Positions 1 to 9,838 of a stretch of DNA of 64,000 nt are shown here, one piece after another. The notes under the pieces are model-generated. The model worked only from the letters and a program-made list of their open reading frames with translations. It had not been told where the DNA came from and made no database searches. The translations under genes were made by a program, and so were the position numbers. Each line of letters starts with the position of its first letter. The stretch's first letter is position 1. The DNA is from Herbaspirillum sp. (GTDB lineage Bacteria > Pseudomonadota > Gammaproteobacteria > Burkholderiales > Burkholderiaceae_D): contig NZ_JAGIBI010000006.1 of assembly GCF_017744395.1 (NCBI RefSeq), positions 186,001 to 250,000 of the forward strand, written 5' to 3'.

Positions 1-569
1 ATCTGCAACGCCTTGATGTCGATGTCTTTTCCGGTGACCTTGTCTTCGAAGCGGATCTTGCCGTCTTGCAGTTGCACGTTGGCCAGCGAGAATTGGGTCT
101 TCGAATCGCTCTTGGGCATGGCGTCGATGCGTTCGAGGATGTCGGAGAAGTTGTAGTGGCCGATGCCGTCGGCATCCAAACGCACCACGTGCAGGTCGGG
201 CGCGGTCAGCTTGATTTCGTCGAGTACCGGGGCCAGGCGGAAGAGCGAGGTGGAGGAGGCGTTGACCACCAGGCTTTTCGCCGAGAAGAAGGGGGTCTTC
301 TGGTCGGGTTCGTACAGCGTGACATCGGAGACGGTCAGCGCCAGCCGGAAGGGATTGAATGCTACAGCGCCGATATCGATCTTGCGGCCGATCTTTTCCT
401 GGGTCTGTTCGATGGCGATCTTTTTGACGAAGGAGGGCAGCGTCAGCCAACTGACGGCGGCCAGGACCAGCATGACCGCCAGGAACCAGGCAAACCATTT
501 GAGCGGGCGGCGAAAACGCGGTTGCGATTGCCAGTTTTTGATGGTTGCTGCGATGCCTGGATTGGCCAT
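1..569 (-). CDS. DUF748/AsmA-like envelope protein, 5' part only
   Basis: The reading frame starts at the ATG at 569 and is still open at the window edge, so only about 189 N-terminal residues are visible. The start MANPGIAATIKNW follows an AAGGAACC ribosome site. A basic segment (RFRRPLKW) precedes one membrane helix at about residues 26-45 (FAWFLAVMLVLAAVSWLTL). The text after it (IDIGAVAFNPFRLALTVSDV, then APDLHVVRLDADGIGHYNFSDIL) is typical of large AsmA-like DUF748 proteins, which are inner-membrane anchored with long periplasmic beta domains. AsmA-like proteins are linked to lipid transport and outer-membrane homeostasis. The family is recognised from pattern, and the exact role is unknown. 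Confidence 0.7.
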   Translation of the reverse strand, partial: MANPGIAATIKNWQSQPRFRRPLKWFAWFLAVMLVLAAVSWLTLPSFVKKIAIEQTQEKIGRKIDIGAVAFNPFRLALTVSDVTLYEPDQKTPFFSAKSLVVNASSTSLFRLAPVLDEIKLTAPDLHVVRLDADGIGHYNFSDILERIDAMPKSDSKTQFSLANVQLQDGKIRFEDKVTGKDIDIKALQ

Positions 570-724
570 GTTGGAGGTTCCTTCTCGATGCGACCGGGCG
601 GCGGGGCGCTGCTCAGACAGGCGGGCGGCGCCGCTGCGGTCACGATTTTGTTCTGTATGCGAAGAGCGGATGCGGCACGGATGGCCGCCTGCATCATTCT
701 AATGCGACAGCTGCGGGCTTGGAA

Positions 725-753
725 TGAAAATCGGCTGCATGGAGCAGCCGATT
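725..753 (-). terminator. Terminator downstream of gph
   Basis: A 10-bp perfect stem (aatcggctgc / gcagccgatt) with a 5-base loop is followed, on the minus strand, by a short T run. It lies about 30 bases past the gph stop codon. Confidence 0.6.
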
Positions 754-783
754 GGTGGAGGCATTGGCCGGCATGCGCGGCGA

Positions 784-1452
784 TCAGATGGGCGCGGGTT
801 CCAGCAGCTCCAGCAGTTTTTCCGGCGCGTGCAGCAGCGCATCGGCATCCCAGGAGGCCGGCTCCGTGTGTCCGCAATAGCCCCAGGCGGCGGCGACGGT
901 GGGCATGCCGGCGGCCTTGCCGGCTTGCACGTCGCGCAAGTCGTCGCCGACATACCAGCAATCCTCCGGCGCCAGTTGCAGGCGCTTGGCCGCTTCCAGC
1001 AGCGGGGCCGGGTGCGGCTTGGGGTGCGGGGTGGTGTCGCCGGACACCACGCAGGCTGCATGGCCCAGGCCGATCTGCGGCACCAGCGCATCGGTGAAGC
1101 GCGCCGCCTTGTTGGTGACGATGCCCCAGGCGATGCCGCGCGCTTCCAGTTGGGCCAGCATGGCGGGGATGCTGTCGAACAATTTGCTGTGGGTGACCAT
1201 GTTGGCTTCGTAGCGCTCCAGGAAACGCACCCGCAGCGCTTCATATTCCGCGTGGCCGGGGTGGATATCCAGCGCCGCGCCGATCAGGCCGCGCGCGCCG
1301 GCTGATGCGACCGGGCGCAGCACCTCGTAAGGCGCCGGTTCCAGGCCGTGTTCGCTGCGCAGGAAATTGGCGGCGGCGGCGAGGTCGGGGGCGGTGTCGG
1401 CAAGTGTGCCGTCGAGGTCGAACAGGATCGCGCGCGGTGGGCGTAGTGGCAT
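784..1452 (-). CDS. gph: Phosphoglycolate phosphatase (HAD family)
   Basis: This HAD hydrolase removes phosphate from 2-phosphoglycolate, which arises from DNA repair or oxygenase activity. Motif I is DLDGTLADTAPDL near residue 11, with the nucleophile Asp and the general acid Asp two residues on. Motif II is the Thr in GIVTNK. Motif III/IV is PEDCWYVGDDLRDV, carrying the two Mg-binding Asp residues. At 222 residues it has the usual length. It lies just downstream of ubiG on the same strand with a 75-base gap, the ubiG-gph pairing seen in many proteobacteria. The family is clear; other HAD substrates cannot be excluded from sequence alone. Confidence 0.88.
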   Translation of the reverse strand: MPLRPPRAILFDLDGTLADTAPDLAAAANFLRSEHGLEPAPYEVLRPVASAGARGLIGAALDIHPGHAEYEALRVRFLERYEANMVTHSKLFDSIPAMLAQLEARGIAWGIVTNKAARFTDALVPQIGLGHAACVVSGDTTPHPKPHPAPLLEAAKRLQLAPEDCWYVGDDLRDVQAGKAAGMPTVAAAWGYCGHTEPASWDADALLHAPEKLLELLEPAPI

Positions 1453-1527
1453 GGTGCGAAGCAGGAAGAGGATGAGGTTGGATGGAAGGACGCCGCGCGT
1501 GTTGCGGCGTCCGGCAGTCGATGCGGC

Positions 1528-2235
1528 TTAGGCCAGCGGTCGGGTACAGGCGACCAGGTAGTTGACGTCGGTATCGTTGTTGAGCGAGTAGATCTTGGTC
1601 AGCGGGTTGTAACTCAGGCCCTTGAAGCCGTCGATCTCCAGGCTCGCTTGGCGGATATAGCGCGCCAGTTCGGCCGGGGTGATGAACTTGGCGTAGTCGT
1701 GCGTTCCCTTGGGCAGCATGCGCAACAGGTATTCGGCGCCGATGATCGCCAGCAGGTAAGCCTTGGGATTGCGGTTGAGCGTGGAGAAGAACAGCTTGCC
1801 GCCAGGTTTGACCAGGGTGGCGCAGGCGCGCACGATGGAGGAGGGATCGGGCACGTGCTCCAGCATTTCCATGCAGGTGACGACGTCGAATTGCCCCGGC
1901 TCGCGGGCGGCCATGTCTTCCGCGGCGATCTTTTCATAGCGCACCTGCACGCCGGATTCCATGCTGTGCAGGTCGGCTACCTTCAGGGCCTTGTCGGAGA
2001 GGTCGATGCCGGTGACGTTGGCGCCTTTGGCCGCCATCGATTCGGCCAGGATGCCGCCGCCGCAGCCGATATCGAGCACTTTCTTGCCGGCCAGCGGCGC
2101 GCGGGTATTGATCCATTCCAGGCGCAGCGGATTGATCTCGTGCAGGGGGCGGAATTCGGAACCGGGATCCCACCAGCGGTGGGCCAGCTCACTGAATTTC
2201 TGGAGTTCTTGGGGGTCGGCATTGGTCGCATTCAT
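1528..2235 (-). CDS. ubiG: Bifunctional 2-polyprenyl-6-hydroxyphenol methylase / 3-demethylubiquinol 3-O-methyltransferase
   Basis: UbiG carries out both O-methylations of ubiquinone synthesis using SAM. The class I methyltransferase fold shows motif [14 protein letters not shown], a post-I acidic residue in [11 protein letters not shown], and [10 protein letters not shown]. The [27 protein letters not shown] segment near the N-terminus is diagnostic for UbiG. I chose the start [11 protein letters not shown] at 2235: an in-frame ATG at 2322 would push the coding region through the ompA terminator and add a non-conserved leader. The product is 235 residues. gph follows in the same direction. 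Confidence 0.92.
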   Translation of the reverse strand: MNATNADPQELQKFSELAHRWWDPGSEFRPLHEINPLRLEWINTRAPLAGKKVLDIGCGGGILAESMAAKGANVTGIDLSDKALKVADLHSMESGVQVRYEKIAAEDMAAREPGQFDVVTCMEMLEHVPDPSSIVRACATLVKPGGKLFFSTLNRNPKAYLLAIIGAEYLLRMLPKGTHDYAKFITPAELARYIRQASLEIDGFKGLSYNPLTKIYSLNNDTDVNYLVACTRPLA

Positions 2236-2293
2236 AGGCGCAATGATAGCCGAAACAGGGGAAGGTGTCGGATGGGGCGAAAGCAAATGGGCA

Positions 2294-2320
2294 TAAAAAA
2301 ACCCCGCCGAAGCGGGGTTC
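2294..2320 (-). terminator. Strong terminator after the OmpA-family gene
   Basis: On the minus strand a GC stem (aaccccgct / gcggggtt with a short loop) runs straight into seven T residues. It separates the abundant OmpA-type transcript from ubiG, which begins 59 bases further on. Confidence 0.85.
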
Positions 2321-2345
2321 ATTGAAGCCTTGTAGCGTCAATCGA

Positions 2346-2957
2346 TTACTTGCGGGTACCCACAACTTCGATTTCCACGCGGCGGTTCTTGGCGCGGCCA
2401 GCTGCAGTCTTGTTGTCTGCGACCGGTTGCGACTTGCCCTTGCCTTCGGTGTAGACGCGGTTAGCTTCGACGCCCTTGGAAACCAGGTATGCCTTGACGG
2501 CTTCAGCGCGGCGAACCGACAGCTTCTGGTTGTAAGCGACCGAGCCAACGGAGTCGGTGTGGCCGACGGCGATGATGACTTCCAGGTTGATCGCCTTCAG
2601 GTTGCCGACCAGTTCGTCCAGCTTGGCCTTGCCGGCCGGCTTCAGGACAGCCTTGTCGAAGTCGAAGAATGCGTCAGCAGCGTAGGTAACTTTTTCCGAG
2701 GTCGGAGCAGCAGGAGCGGCAGCGGCAGGAGCAGCGGTAGTAGCGGCAGCAACCGGAGCAGGCGGCTCTTCGCAAGGACCGTTGGTGTAGGCAGTTTGCC
2801 AGCACAGACCGTAACCGCTGCGGGTCACGATGTCACGGCCATCTTGCAGGTAAGCACTGTTCGGGCGGACTTTGATGTCCTTGACTTCCTGAGCGGTGGC
2901 AGACAGAGCGATGGCTGCGGACGCAGCAGCGAAGACGAGTTTTGCTAATTTGTTCAT
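2346..2957 (-). CDS. OmpA-family outer membrane / peptidoglycan-associated protein
   Basis: This 203-residue protein has a cleavable signal peptide (MNKLAKLVFAAASAAIALSATAQ). A short region with a Cys pair (GLCWQTAYTNGPCEE) follows, then an Ala/Pro linker at about 70-90. The C-terminal OmpA domain contains FFDFDKAVL, GHTDSVGS, NQKLSVRRAEAVKAYL and NRRVEIEVVG, the peptidoglycan-binding signature with the Asp and Arg that grip diaminopimelate. There is no room for an eight-strand barrel, so this is the short type that links the outer membrane to the wall. A very good ribosome site (gagaggag) and a strong terminator suggest high expression, as a monocistronic unit with an AT-rich leader. Confidence 0.88.
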   Translation of the reverse strand: MNKLAKLVFAAASAAIALSATAQEVKDIKVRPNSAYLQDGRDIVTRSGYGLCWQTAYTNGPCEEPPAPVAAATTAAPAAAAPAAPTSEKVTYAADAFFDFDKAVLKPAGKAKLDELVGNLKAINLEVIIAVGHTDSVGSVAYNQKLSVRRAEAVKAYLVSKGVEANRVYTEGKGKSQPVADNKTAAGRAKNRRVEIEVVGTRK

Positions 2958-3666
2958 GTTTCTCCTCTCGGGTGAGATATCCGCAGATAAACTGCGCTAC
3001 AAGATTACGACATCAAAAATGAATAATATCATGTGTTCAGGTCGTCACAGCCCCTTGTTCCCTAGGTGCATGCGATGAACTTAGCCGCCATTCTGCCACA
3101 GGGATTGCCCTTGAGCGATGCTTGCTATTTGGTCCAGACAACGTTTTTGGGACTGTGTTGTTTCTGCGCAACGTGATTTTTAGGTGTTTTTTTCGCTCCG
3201 GAAGAGCTGGGAAAACAGCGATTTTTGCAAGAAAATCCTTATTTTTCATGTAGTTCGCCAAACCTGTCGCAGCGAAAGGGAATTGCATTTCCGGCCCCGC
3301 GTCGATGCGAGTGAAAATTCAGGTATCTCCCGATGGCAAGTCCGGGAAAAACAGGTTCCCAAAAAACTTTCCAGAAAGTCCACTTTCGCCCGGATGTTGT
3401 TCATTGGAAAAGTGTTCTGATGGAAACTCCCGCCGGCCGTCTTGTTCCGCTACCTACTAATAATAGATAGCCTGATTTGAAGGCGGCCGAAAGTGCGTGG
3501 CACAGGGACGCAGCGATGTCGCGCCTGCACGGCCGCAAGGCGGAAAGTCAAGGGCGCCGACCCGGTGTGGCGCCCCTGCGGCATGCTAGAATGCGCTGTT
3601 CAGATTACGTCCAAGGGCATGGCCCGCCCGGCGCATTTTTGCCGGGAAACATCTTTCGACTCTCCA
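2958..3666. promoter_or_regulatory. Divergent ompA/gyrA intergenic region, no gene
   Basis: About 700 bases separate the divergent OmpA-family gene and gyrA. The part from about 3000 to 3480 is noticeably richer in A+T than the flanking genes and must hold both promoters. The sequence tagaat at 3587-3592 is a possible gyrA -10 box, but no convincing -35 stands at the right distance. Short open frames here have no recognisable protein character and no ribosome site. Confidence 0.4.
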
Positions 3667-6318
3667 ATGGATCAATTCGCTAAAGAAACCATCCCCATTT
3701 CCCTCGAAGAAGAGATGCGCAAGAGTTACCTTGATTACGCCATGAGCGTGATCGTGGGGCGTGCACTGCCCGATGTGCGCGACGGCCTGAAGCCGGTGCA
3801 TCGCCGCGTGCTGTACGCGATGCATGAGATGAACAACGTCTGGAACCGCCCGTTCGTGAAGTGCGCGCGCGTGGTCGGCGAAGTCATGGGCAAATACCAC
3901 CCGCACGGCGATGCCTCGATCTACGACACGCTGGTGCGCATGGCGCAGGACTTCTCGCTGCGCTACACGCTGGTGGACGGCCAGGGCAACTTCGGCTCGA
4001 TCGACGGCGACGGCGCCGCGGCGATGCGTTACACCGAGTGCCGCCTGGACAAGATTTCCAACGAATTGCTGGCCGACATCGAAAAGGAAACCGTCGATTT
4101 CGTGCCCAACTACGACGGCAAGGAAAAGGAACCCTCGGTCCTGCCGACGCGTATCCCCAACCTGCTGGTCAACGGCTCCTCCGGCATCGCCGTGGGCATG
4201 GCCACTAACATTCCGCCGCACAACATCACCGAAGTCATCAATGGCGCGTTGCACTTGCTGGGCAATGGCGATTGCACGATCGATGAGCTGATCGAGCTGA
4301 TCCCCGCGCCCGACTTTCCGACCGGCGGCATCATCTATGGCGTCTCCGGCGTGCGCGACGGTTACCGCACCGGCCGCGGCCGCGTGGTGATGCGCGCCAA
4401 GACCCACTTCGAAGAGTACGGCCGCGAGGGCCGCATCGCCATCATCGTTGACGAGCTGCCCTACCAGGTCAACAAGAAGGCGCTGCTGGAGCGCATCGCC
4501 GAACTGGTTCGCGAGAAGAAGCTGGAAGGCATCTCCGACCTGCGCGACGAGTCCGACAAGTCGGGCATGCGCGTGGTCATCGAACTCAAGCGCGGCGAAG
4601 TGCCGGAAGTGGTGCTCAACAACCTGTACAAGCAGACCCAGCTGCAGGATACCTTCGGCATGAACATGGTGGCGCTGGTCGACGGCCAGCCGCGCCTGCT
4701 GAACCTGAAGCAGCTGCTGGAATGCTTCCTGTCGCACCGCCGAGAAGTGGTGACGCGCCGCACCGTGTTCGAACTGCGTAAGGCGCGCGAACGCGGCCAC
4801 GTGCTGGAAGGCCTGGCGGTTGCGCTGGCCAACATCGACGATTTCATCGCCATCATCCGCGCCGCGCCCACGCCGCCGATCGCCAAGGCCGAGCTGATGT
4901 CGCGCGCCTGGGATTCGTCGATGGTGCGCGAGATGCTGGCGCGCGCCGGCGAAGCCAACGAAGGCGGCATCGAAGCTTTCCGTCCGGAAAGCCTGCCGGC
5001 CCAGTACGGCATCCAGTCCGACGGCCTGTACAAGCTGTCCGACGAGCAGGCCCAGGAAATCCTGCAGATGCGCCTGCAGCGCCTGACCGGCCTGGAGCAG
5101 GACAAGATCGTCAACGAATACAAGGAAGTCATGGAGCAGATCGCCGACCTGCTCGACATCCTGGCCAAGCCTGCGCGTGTGACTGCGATCATCACCGACG
5201 AGCTGAACGCGGCCAAGAACGACTTCGGCATCGGCGCCAAGGACGAGCGCCGCTCGACCATCGAGCACAATGCCACCGACCTGGCCACCGAAGACCTGAT
5301 CACGCCGCAGGACCTGGTCGTGACCCTGTCGCACACCGGCTACATGAAGTCGCAGCCGGTTTCCGAATACCGCGCGCAAAAGCGCGGCGGCCGCGGCAAG
5401 CAGGCCATGGCGACCAAGGACGACGACTGGATCGACCAGCTCTTCATCGCCAACACGCACGACTACATCCTGTGCTTCTCCAACCGCGGCCGCCTGTACT
5501 GGCTGAAGGTGTGGGAAGTGCCGCAGGGCTCGCGCAACTCGCGCGGCAAGCCCATCGTCAACATGTTCCCGCTGCAGGACGGCGAGAAGATCACCGTGGT
5601 GCTGCCGCTGTCGGGCGAGAACCGCAGCTTCCCGGAAGACCGCTACGTGTTCATGGCGACCAGCCTGGGCACCGTCAAGAAGACCCCGCTGTCGGACTTC
5701 TCCAACCCGCGCAAGGCCGGCATCATCGCGGTCGACCTCGATGAAGGCGACTTCCTGATCGGCGCCGCGCTGACCGATGGCGCGCATGACGTGATGCTGT
5801 TCTCGGATTCCGGCAAGGCGGTGCGCTTCGATGAAAACGACGTGCGCCCGATGGGCCGCACCGCGCGCGGCGTGCGCGGCATGAACCTGGAAGAAACGCA
5901 GCAGGTCATCGCGCTGCTGGTCGCTGAAAACGAACAGCAGTCGGTGCTGACCGCGACCGAGAACGGCTTCGGCAAGCGCACTCCGATCACCGAGTACACC
6001 CGCCATGGCCGCGGCACCAAGGGCATGATCGCGATCCAGACCAGCGAGCGCAACGGCAAGGTCGTGGCCGCCACGCTGGTCGAGCCGACCGACGAGATCA
6101 TGCTGATCACCACCGGCGGCGTGCTGATCCGCACCCGCGTGTCGGAGATCCGCGAGATGGGCCGCGCCACCCAGGGCGTGACCCTGATCGCGGTGGAAGA
6201 CGGCACCAAGCTGTCGGGCCTGCAGCGCGTGGTTGAATCGGATGTCGAGGATGAGCGTGGCGAAGGCGCCGAAGGGACGGAAGCCGCCAGTGGTGAAACA
6301 CCGGCTGCCGAGGAGTAA
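3667..6318 (+). CDS. gyrA: DNA gyrase subunit A
   Basis: GyrA is the DNA-cutting and rejoining subunit of the gyrase A2B2 complex that introduces negative supercoils. The start is [17 protein letters not shown] at 3667; the frame extends further 5' but that leader is not GyrA-like. The catalytic tyrosine is Y122 in [10 protein letters not shown]. The quinolone-resistance region reads [17 protein letters not shown] at 78-94, so the position equivalent to E. coli Ser83 is Ala and Asp87 is retained. The C-terminal beta-pinwheel carries the GyrA-box QKRGGRGKQ. The product has 883 residues, the normal length. A terminator follows directly, so it is separable from the downstream amino-acid block. 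Confidence 0.98.
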   Translation: MDQFAKETIPISLEEEMRKSYLDYAMSVIVGRALPDVRDGLKPVHRRVLYAMHEMNNVWNRPFVKCARVVGEVMGKYHPHGDASIYDTLVRMAQDFSLRYTLVDGQGNFGSIDGDGAAAMRYTECRLDKISNELLADIEKETVDFVPNYDGKEKEPSVLPTRIPNLLVNGSSGIAVGMATNIPPHNITEVINGALHLLGNGDCTIDELIELIPAPDFPTGGIIYGVSGVRDGYRTGRGRVVMRAKTHFEEYGREGRIAIIVDELPYQVNKKALLERIAELVREKKLEGISDLRDESDKSGMRVVIELKRGEVPEVVLNNLYKQTQLQDTFGMNMVALVDGQPRLLNLKQLLECFLSHRREVVTRRTVFELRKARERGHVLEGLAVALANIDDFIAIIRAAPTPPIAKAELMSRAWDSSMVREMLARAGEANEGGIEAFRPESLPAQYGIQSDGLYKLSDEQAQEILQMRLQRLTGLEQDKIVNEYKEVMEQIADLLDILAKPARVTAIITDELNAAKNDFGIGAKDERRSTIEHNATDLATEDLITPQDLVVTLSHTGYMKSQPVSEYRAQKRGGRGKQAMATKDDDWIDQLFIANTHDYILCFSNRGRLYWLKVWEVPQGSRNSRGKPIVNMFPLQDGEKITVVLPLSGENRSFPEDRYVFMATSLGTVKKTPLSDFSNPRKAGIIAVDLDEGDFLIGAALTDGAHDVMLFSDSGKAVRFDENDVRPMGRTARGVRGMNLEETQQVIALLVAENEQQSVLTATENGFGKRTPITEYTRHGRGTKGMIAIQTSERNGKVVAATLVEPTDEIMLITTGGVLIRTRVSEIREMGRATQGVTLIAVEDGTKLSGLQRVVESDVEDERGEGAEGTEAASGETPAAEE

Positions 6319-6331
6319 TATGTTGTAACCC

Positions 6332-6365
6332 AAGGCGGCTCGCACCATGTGAGCCGCCTTTTTTG
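6332..6365 (+). terminator. gyrA terminator
   Basis: A perfect 10-bp stem (aaggcggctc / gagccgcctt) with a 9-base loop is followed by a run of six T. It lies between the gyrA stop and the serC start. Confidence 0.85.
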
Positions 6366-6380
6366 ATTGTGATCGCAGAT

Positions 6381-7493
6381 ATGGTCTACAACTTTTCCGC
6401 CGGTCCGGCGGTATTGCCCAAGGAAGTGCTGCAGCAGGCAGCCGACGAGATGCTGGACTGGCATGGCAGCGGCATGTCGGTCATGGAGATGAGTCATCGC
6501 GGCAAGGAATACATGTCCATCATCGAGGCGGCCCTGCGCGACGTGCGCGAGCTGCTCGCCGTTCCCTCGAACTACAAGGTGCTGTTCCTGCAGGGCGGGG
6601 CGATCGCCGAGAACGCCATCATCCCGATGAACCTGGCGGCGCTGCGTTCGCCGGCCGGCAAGCACCAGCCGGGCGTGGCCGACTACATCAACACCGGTTC
6701 CTGGTCGACCAAGTCGATCAAGGAGGCGGGCCGTTACTGCGCCGTCAACGTCGCCGCATCGTCGGCCGACCACAAGTTTTCCAGCATCCCGGCGCGCGCC
6801 GACTGGAAGCTGTCGAAGGATGCGGCCTACGTTCACATCTGCAGCAACGAAACCATCGACGGCGTCGAATACCAATACACGCCGGATGTGGCAGCCGACA
6901 CCAACGGCGCGCCGCTGGTGGCCGACATGTCCTCGCACATCCTGTCGCGCGAGATCGACGTGTCGAAGTACGGCGTCATCTACGGCGGCGCCCAGAAGAA
7001 CATCGGTCCGGCCGGCGTGACCATCGTCATCGTGCGCGAAGACCTGCTGGGCCACGCGCTGCCGATCTGCCCCACGGCCTTCGACTGGAAGATCGTGGCC
7101 GACAACGATTCCATGTACAACACCCCGCCGACCTACGCGATCTACATCGCCGGCCTGGTGTTCCAGTGGTTGAAGCGCCAGGGCGGCGTGGCGGCGATGG
7201 AAAAGCGCAATATCGCCAAGGCCGACCTGCTGTACGGCTATCTGGACGGTACCGATTTTTACAGCAACCGTATCGCCAGGGATTGCCGTTCCCGCATGAA
7301 CGTGCCGTTCTTCCTGCGCGACGAGTCGCTCAATGACACATTCCTCGCCGGCGCCAAGGAGCGCGGGCTGCTGCAACTGAAAGGCCACAAGTCTGTCGGC
7401 GGCATGCGTGCATCGATCTACAACGCGATGCCGATCGAGGGCGTACAGGCCCTGGTCGATTACCTCAAAGAATTCGAACGCCGGCACGGTTGA
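6381..7493 (+). CDS. serC: Phosphoserine aminotransferase
   Basis: SerC is a PLP enzyme that converts 3-phosphohydroxypyruvate and glutamate to phosphoserine, and also makes the 4-phosphohydroxythreonine needed for pyridoxine. The N-terminus [17 protein letters not shown] at 6381 matches the family; an in-frame ATG six codons earlier is less likely. The PLP lysine lies in [17 protein letters not shown], and [15 protein letters not shown] near the C-terminus is the substrate-binding signature. It has 370 residues. It opens the serC-pheA-hisC-tyrA-aroA-cmk-rpsA run and is the first gene after the gyrA terminator. No strong Shine-Dalgarno is visible. Confidence 0.96.
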   Translation: MVYNFSAGPAVLPKEVLQQAADEMLDWHGSGMSVMEMSHRGKEYMSIIEAALRDVRELLAVPSNYKVLFLQGGAIAENAIIPMNLAALRSPAGKHQPGVADYINTGSWSTKSIKEAGRYCAVNVAASSADHKFSSIPARADWKLSKDAAYVHICSNETIDGVEYQYTPDVAADTNGAPLVADMSSHILSREIDVSKYGVIYGGAQKNIGPAGVTIVIVREDLLGHALPICPTAFDWKIVADNDSMYNTPPTYAIYIAGLVFQWLKRQGGVAAMEKRNIAKADLLYGYLDGTDFYSNRIARDCRSRMNVPFFLRDESLNDTFLAGAKERGLLQLKGHKSVGGMRASIYNAMPIEGVQALVDYLKEFERRHG

Positions 7494-7572
7494 TCCGGCC
7501 CGCGCAAGGCCGCCTGCCCCGGTGTGGCGTTTGCCGACGCCGGGCGGCGGCCATTGAACCAGAAAGAGCGAA

Positions 7573-8646
7573 ATGAGTGACGACAAATTGCTGCCGCTGC
7601 GCCAGCAGATCGATGCCATCGATGCGCAGATCCTCGACCTGCTGAACCAGCGCGCCCGCGTCGCGCAGGAAGTGGGTCACGTCAAGGCCGAGACCAACGC
7701 CCCGGTGTTCCGCCCGGAGCGCGAAGCGCAGGTGCTGCGCCGCGCGGCCGAGCGCAATCCCGGCCCCTTGCTGGGGACCGATATCCAGACCATCTTCCGC
7801 GAAGTGATGTCGGCCTGCCGCGCGCTGGAAAAGCGTGTGGTGGTGGCCTACCTCGGCCCGGAAGGGACGTTCAGCGAACAGGCGGTGTACCAGCAGTTCG
7901 GCCATGCCATCGAAGGCCTGCCTTGCGTGTCCATCGATGAAGTGTTCCGCGACGCCGAGGCCGGCACCGCCGATTTCGGTGTGGTGCCAATCGAGAATTC
8001 CTCGGAAGGCGTGATCAACCGCACGCTGGACCTGCTGTTGCAGACGACGCTGACCATCAGCGGCGAAGTGGCCATCCCCGTGCACCACAGCCTGATGACC
8101 AAGGGCGGCAGCATGGACGGCGTGACCCGCATCTGCGCCCATTCGCAGGCGCTGGCGCAGTGCAACGCCTGGCTCAACCAGAACTACCCGGGTATCGAGC
8201 GCCAGGCCGTGGCGTCGAACGCCGAAGCGGCGCGCATGGCCGGCGATGATCCGAGCGTGGCGGCGATTGCCGGCGAGATCGCAGGGCAAAAGTACAACTT
8301 GCAGACCGTCAACGCCCACATCCAGGACGACCCGCACAACCGTACCCGCTTCGCCATCATCGGCCGTCTGCGCACCGCGCCTTCCGGCCGCGACCAGACT
8401 TCCATCGTGCTGTCGGTGCCCAACAAGGCCGGCGCGGTGTACAACTTGCTGGCGCCGCTGGCCAAACATGGCGTGTCGATGACGCGCTTCGAGTCGCGTC
8501 CGGCGCGCATGGGCGCGTGGGAGTACTACTTCTATGTCGACCTCGAAGGCCACGAGCAGGACGAGAAGGTCGCGCAGGCGCTGGCCGAGCTGAAGCAGAA
8601 CGCCGCCTTCTTCAAGCTGCTGGGTTCGTATCCGCTGGGTTTGTAA
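7573..8646 (+). CDS. pheA: Bifunctional chorismate mutase / prephenate dehydratase (P-protein)
   Basis: The P-protein turns chorismate into prephenate and then phenylpyruvate. Residues 1-90 form an AroQ-type mutase (LRQQIDAIDAQILDLLNQRARVAQEVG). Residues about 95-275 form the dehydratase (AYLGPEGTFSEQA, VVPIENSSEGVIN and the catalytic NRTRFAII). The C-terminal ACT domain has the phenylalanine-sensing segment MTRFESRPARMGAWEYYFYVDLEG, so feedback inhibition by Phe is expected. At 357 residues it is standard. The 79-base gap from serC contains a GC-rich imperfect stem-loop without a T run. Confidence 0.97.
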   Translation: MSDDKLLPLRQQIDAIDAQILDLLNQRARVAQEVGHVKAETNAPVFRPEREAQVLRRAAERNPGPLLGTDIQTIFREVMSACRALEKRVVVAYLGPEGTFSEQAVYQQFGHAIEGLPCVSIDEVFRDAEAGTADFGVVPIENSSEGVINRTLDLLLQTTLTISGEVAIPVHHSLMTKGGSMDGVTRICAHSQALAQCNAWLNQNYPGIERQAVASNAEAARMAGDDPSVAAIAGEIAGQKYNLQTVNAHIQDDPHNRTRFAIIGRLRTAPSGRDQTSIVLSVPNKAGAVYNLLAPLAKHGVSMTRFESRPARMGAWEYYFYVDLEGHEQDEKVAQALAELKQNAAFFKLLGSYPLGL

Positions 8647-8709
8647 GCCATACGCCGATCATCGCGCCGCCGGGCGGCGGCGCCATCACCACTTTCCGGA
8701 AAGACCAAG

Positions 8710-9831
8710 ATGTCCAAACAACCCGCTCCCGCGCAGTTAGCCCCTGATTACGTCCGCGCCATCGCTCCCTACCAGGCCGGCAAGCCGATCTCGGAAGTGG
8801 CGCGCGAATTCGGCCTGGACGAGGCCAGCATCGTCAAGCTCGCTTCCAATGAAAATCCGCTGGGCATGCCCGAGTCGGCTAAGCTGGCGATGCAGCAGGC
8901 GGTGGCCGAGCTGGGGCGCTATCCGGATGCCAACGGTTTCGAACTGAAAGCCGCCATCAGCGCCAAGTACGATGTGCCGCAGAGCTGGATCACGCTGGGC
9001 AACGGCAGCAACGACATCCTGGAAATCGCCGCACACGCCTTCGTGCAAGCGGGCCAGTCGGTGGTGTATGCGCAGTACGGCTTCCTGGTCTACGCACTGG
9101 CGACGCAAGCGGTCGGCGCGCGCGCCATCGAAGTGCCGGCCAATGATTTCGGCCACGACTTGCAGGCGATGGCCAAGGCCATTACCGCAGATACCCGCCT
9201 GGTCTACCTGGCCAACCCCAACAACCCGACCGGAACCTTCGTTTCTGCGGCGGAACTGGAAGCTTTCCTGAAGGCCGTGCCGCCGGATGTCGTGGTGGTG
9301 CTGGACGAGGCCTACAATGAATACCTGGCCGCCGAGCACCAGTACGAATCGACGGCATGGGTGCGCCAGTATCCCAACCTGGTGGTCTCGCGCACCATGT
9401 CCAAGGCCTATGGCCTGGCCGGCCTGCGCGTTGGTTTCGCCATCGCGCAGCCGGAAGTGACCGACCTGATGAATCGCATCCGCCAGCCGTTCAACGTCAA
9501 CTCGCTGGCGCAGGCGGCCGCGGTCGCCGCCCTCAATGACAAGGCCTTCCTGCAGAAGAGCGCGGAAATCAACAGCGCCGGCTACCGCCAGCTCACCGCC
9601 GCCTTCGACGAACTGGGCCTGCGCTATGTGCCGTCCTACGGCAACTTCGTGCTGGTCAAGGTGGGCGAGGATGACGGCGCCGGCGCGCGGGTGAACCTGG
9701 CCTTGCTGAAGAAGGGCATCATCGTGCGTCCGGTGGGCAACTACGGCCTGCCGCAATGGCTGCGCATCTCCATCGGCTTGCCGCAAGAGAACGCCGCCTT
9801 CATCGCCGCCCTGAAAACCGTCCTTGCCTGA
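8710..9831 (+). CDS. hisC: Histidinol-phosphate / aromatic aminotransferase (HisC family)
   Basis: This class I/II PLP aminotransferase of 373 residues shows KLASNENPLGMP near the N-terminus, LANPNNPTG, VVVLDEAYNEY, the PLP lysine in SRTMSKAYGLAGLRVGF, and LRISIGLPQEN at the end. Lying between pheA and tyrA, away from any his genes, it is most likely the aromatic paralogue that transaminates phenylpyruvate, hydroxyphenylpyruvate or prephenate, as proposed for HisC homologues in the mixed-function supraoperon of pseudomonads. Whether it also serves histidine synthesis depends on another copy elsewhere in the genome. Its stop overlaps or abuts the tyrA start region. Confidence 0.9.
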   Translation: MSKQPAPAQLAPDYVRAIAPYQAGKPISEVAREFGLDEASIVKLASNENPLGMPESAKLAMQQAVAELGRYPDANGFELKAAISAKYDVPQSWITLGNGSNDILEIAAHAFVQAGQSVVYAQYGFLVYALATQAVGARAIEVPANDFGHDLQAMAKAITADTRLVYLANPNNPTGTFVSAAELEAFLKAVPPDVVVVLDEAYNEYLAAEHQYESTAWVRQYPNLVVSRTMSKAYGLAGLRVGFAIAQPEVTDLMNRIRQPFNVNSLAQAAAVAALNDKAFLQKSAEINSAGYRQLTAAFDELGLRYVPSYGNFVLVKVGEDDGAGARVNLALLKKGIIVRPVGNYGLPQWLRISIGLPQENAAFIAALKTVLA

Positions 9832-9838
9832 GTCCGCC

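Noticed and set aside
2236-2322. Longer UbiG start at 2322
   Set aside because: It would overlap the strong OmpA-gene terminator, and the added residues are not conserved in UbiG.
3586-6348. 920-codon open frame antisense to gyrA
   Set aside because: It mirrors the third-position GC bias of gyrA; it has no ribosome site and its protein is low-complexity His/Ala/Val/Gln text.
5643-7619. 658-codon open frame antisense to gyrA and serC
   Set aside because: It spans two real genes and a terminator and has no family features.
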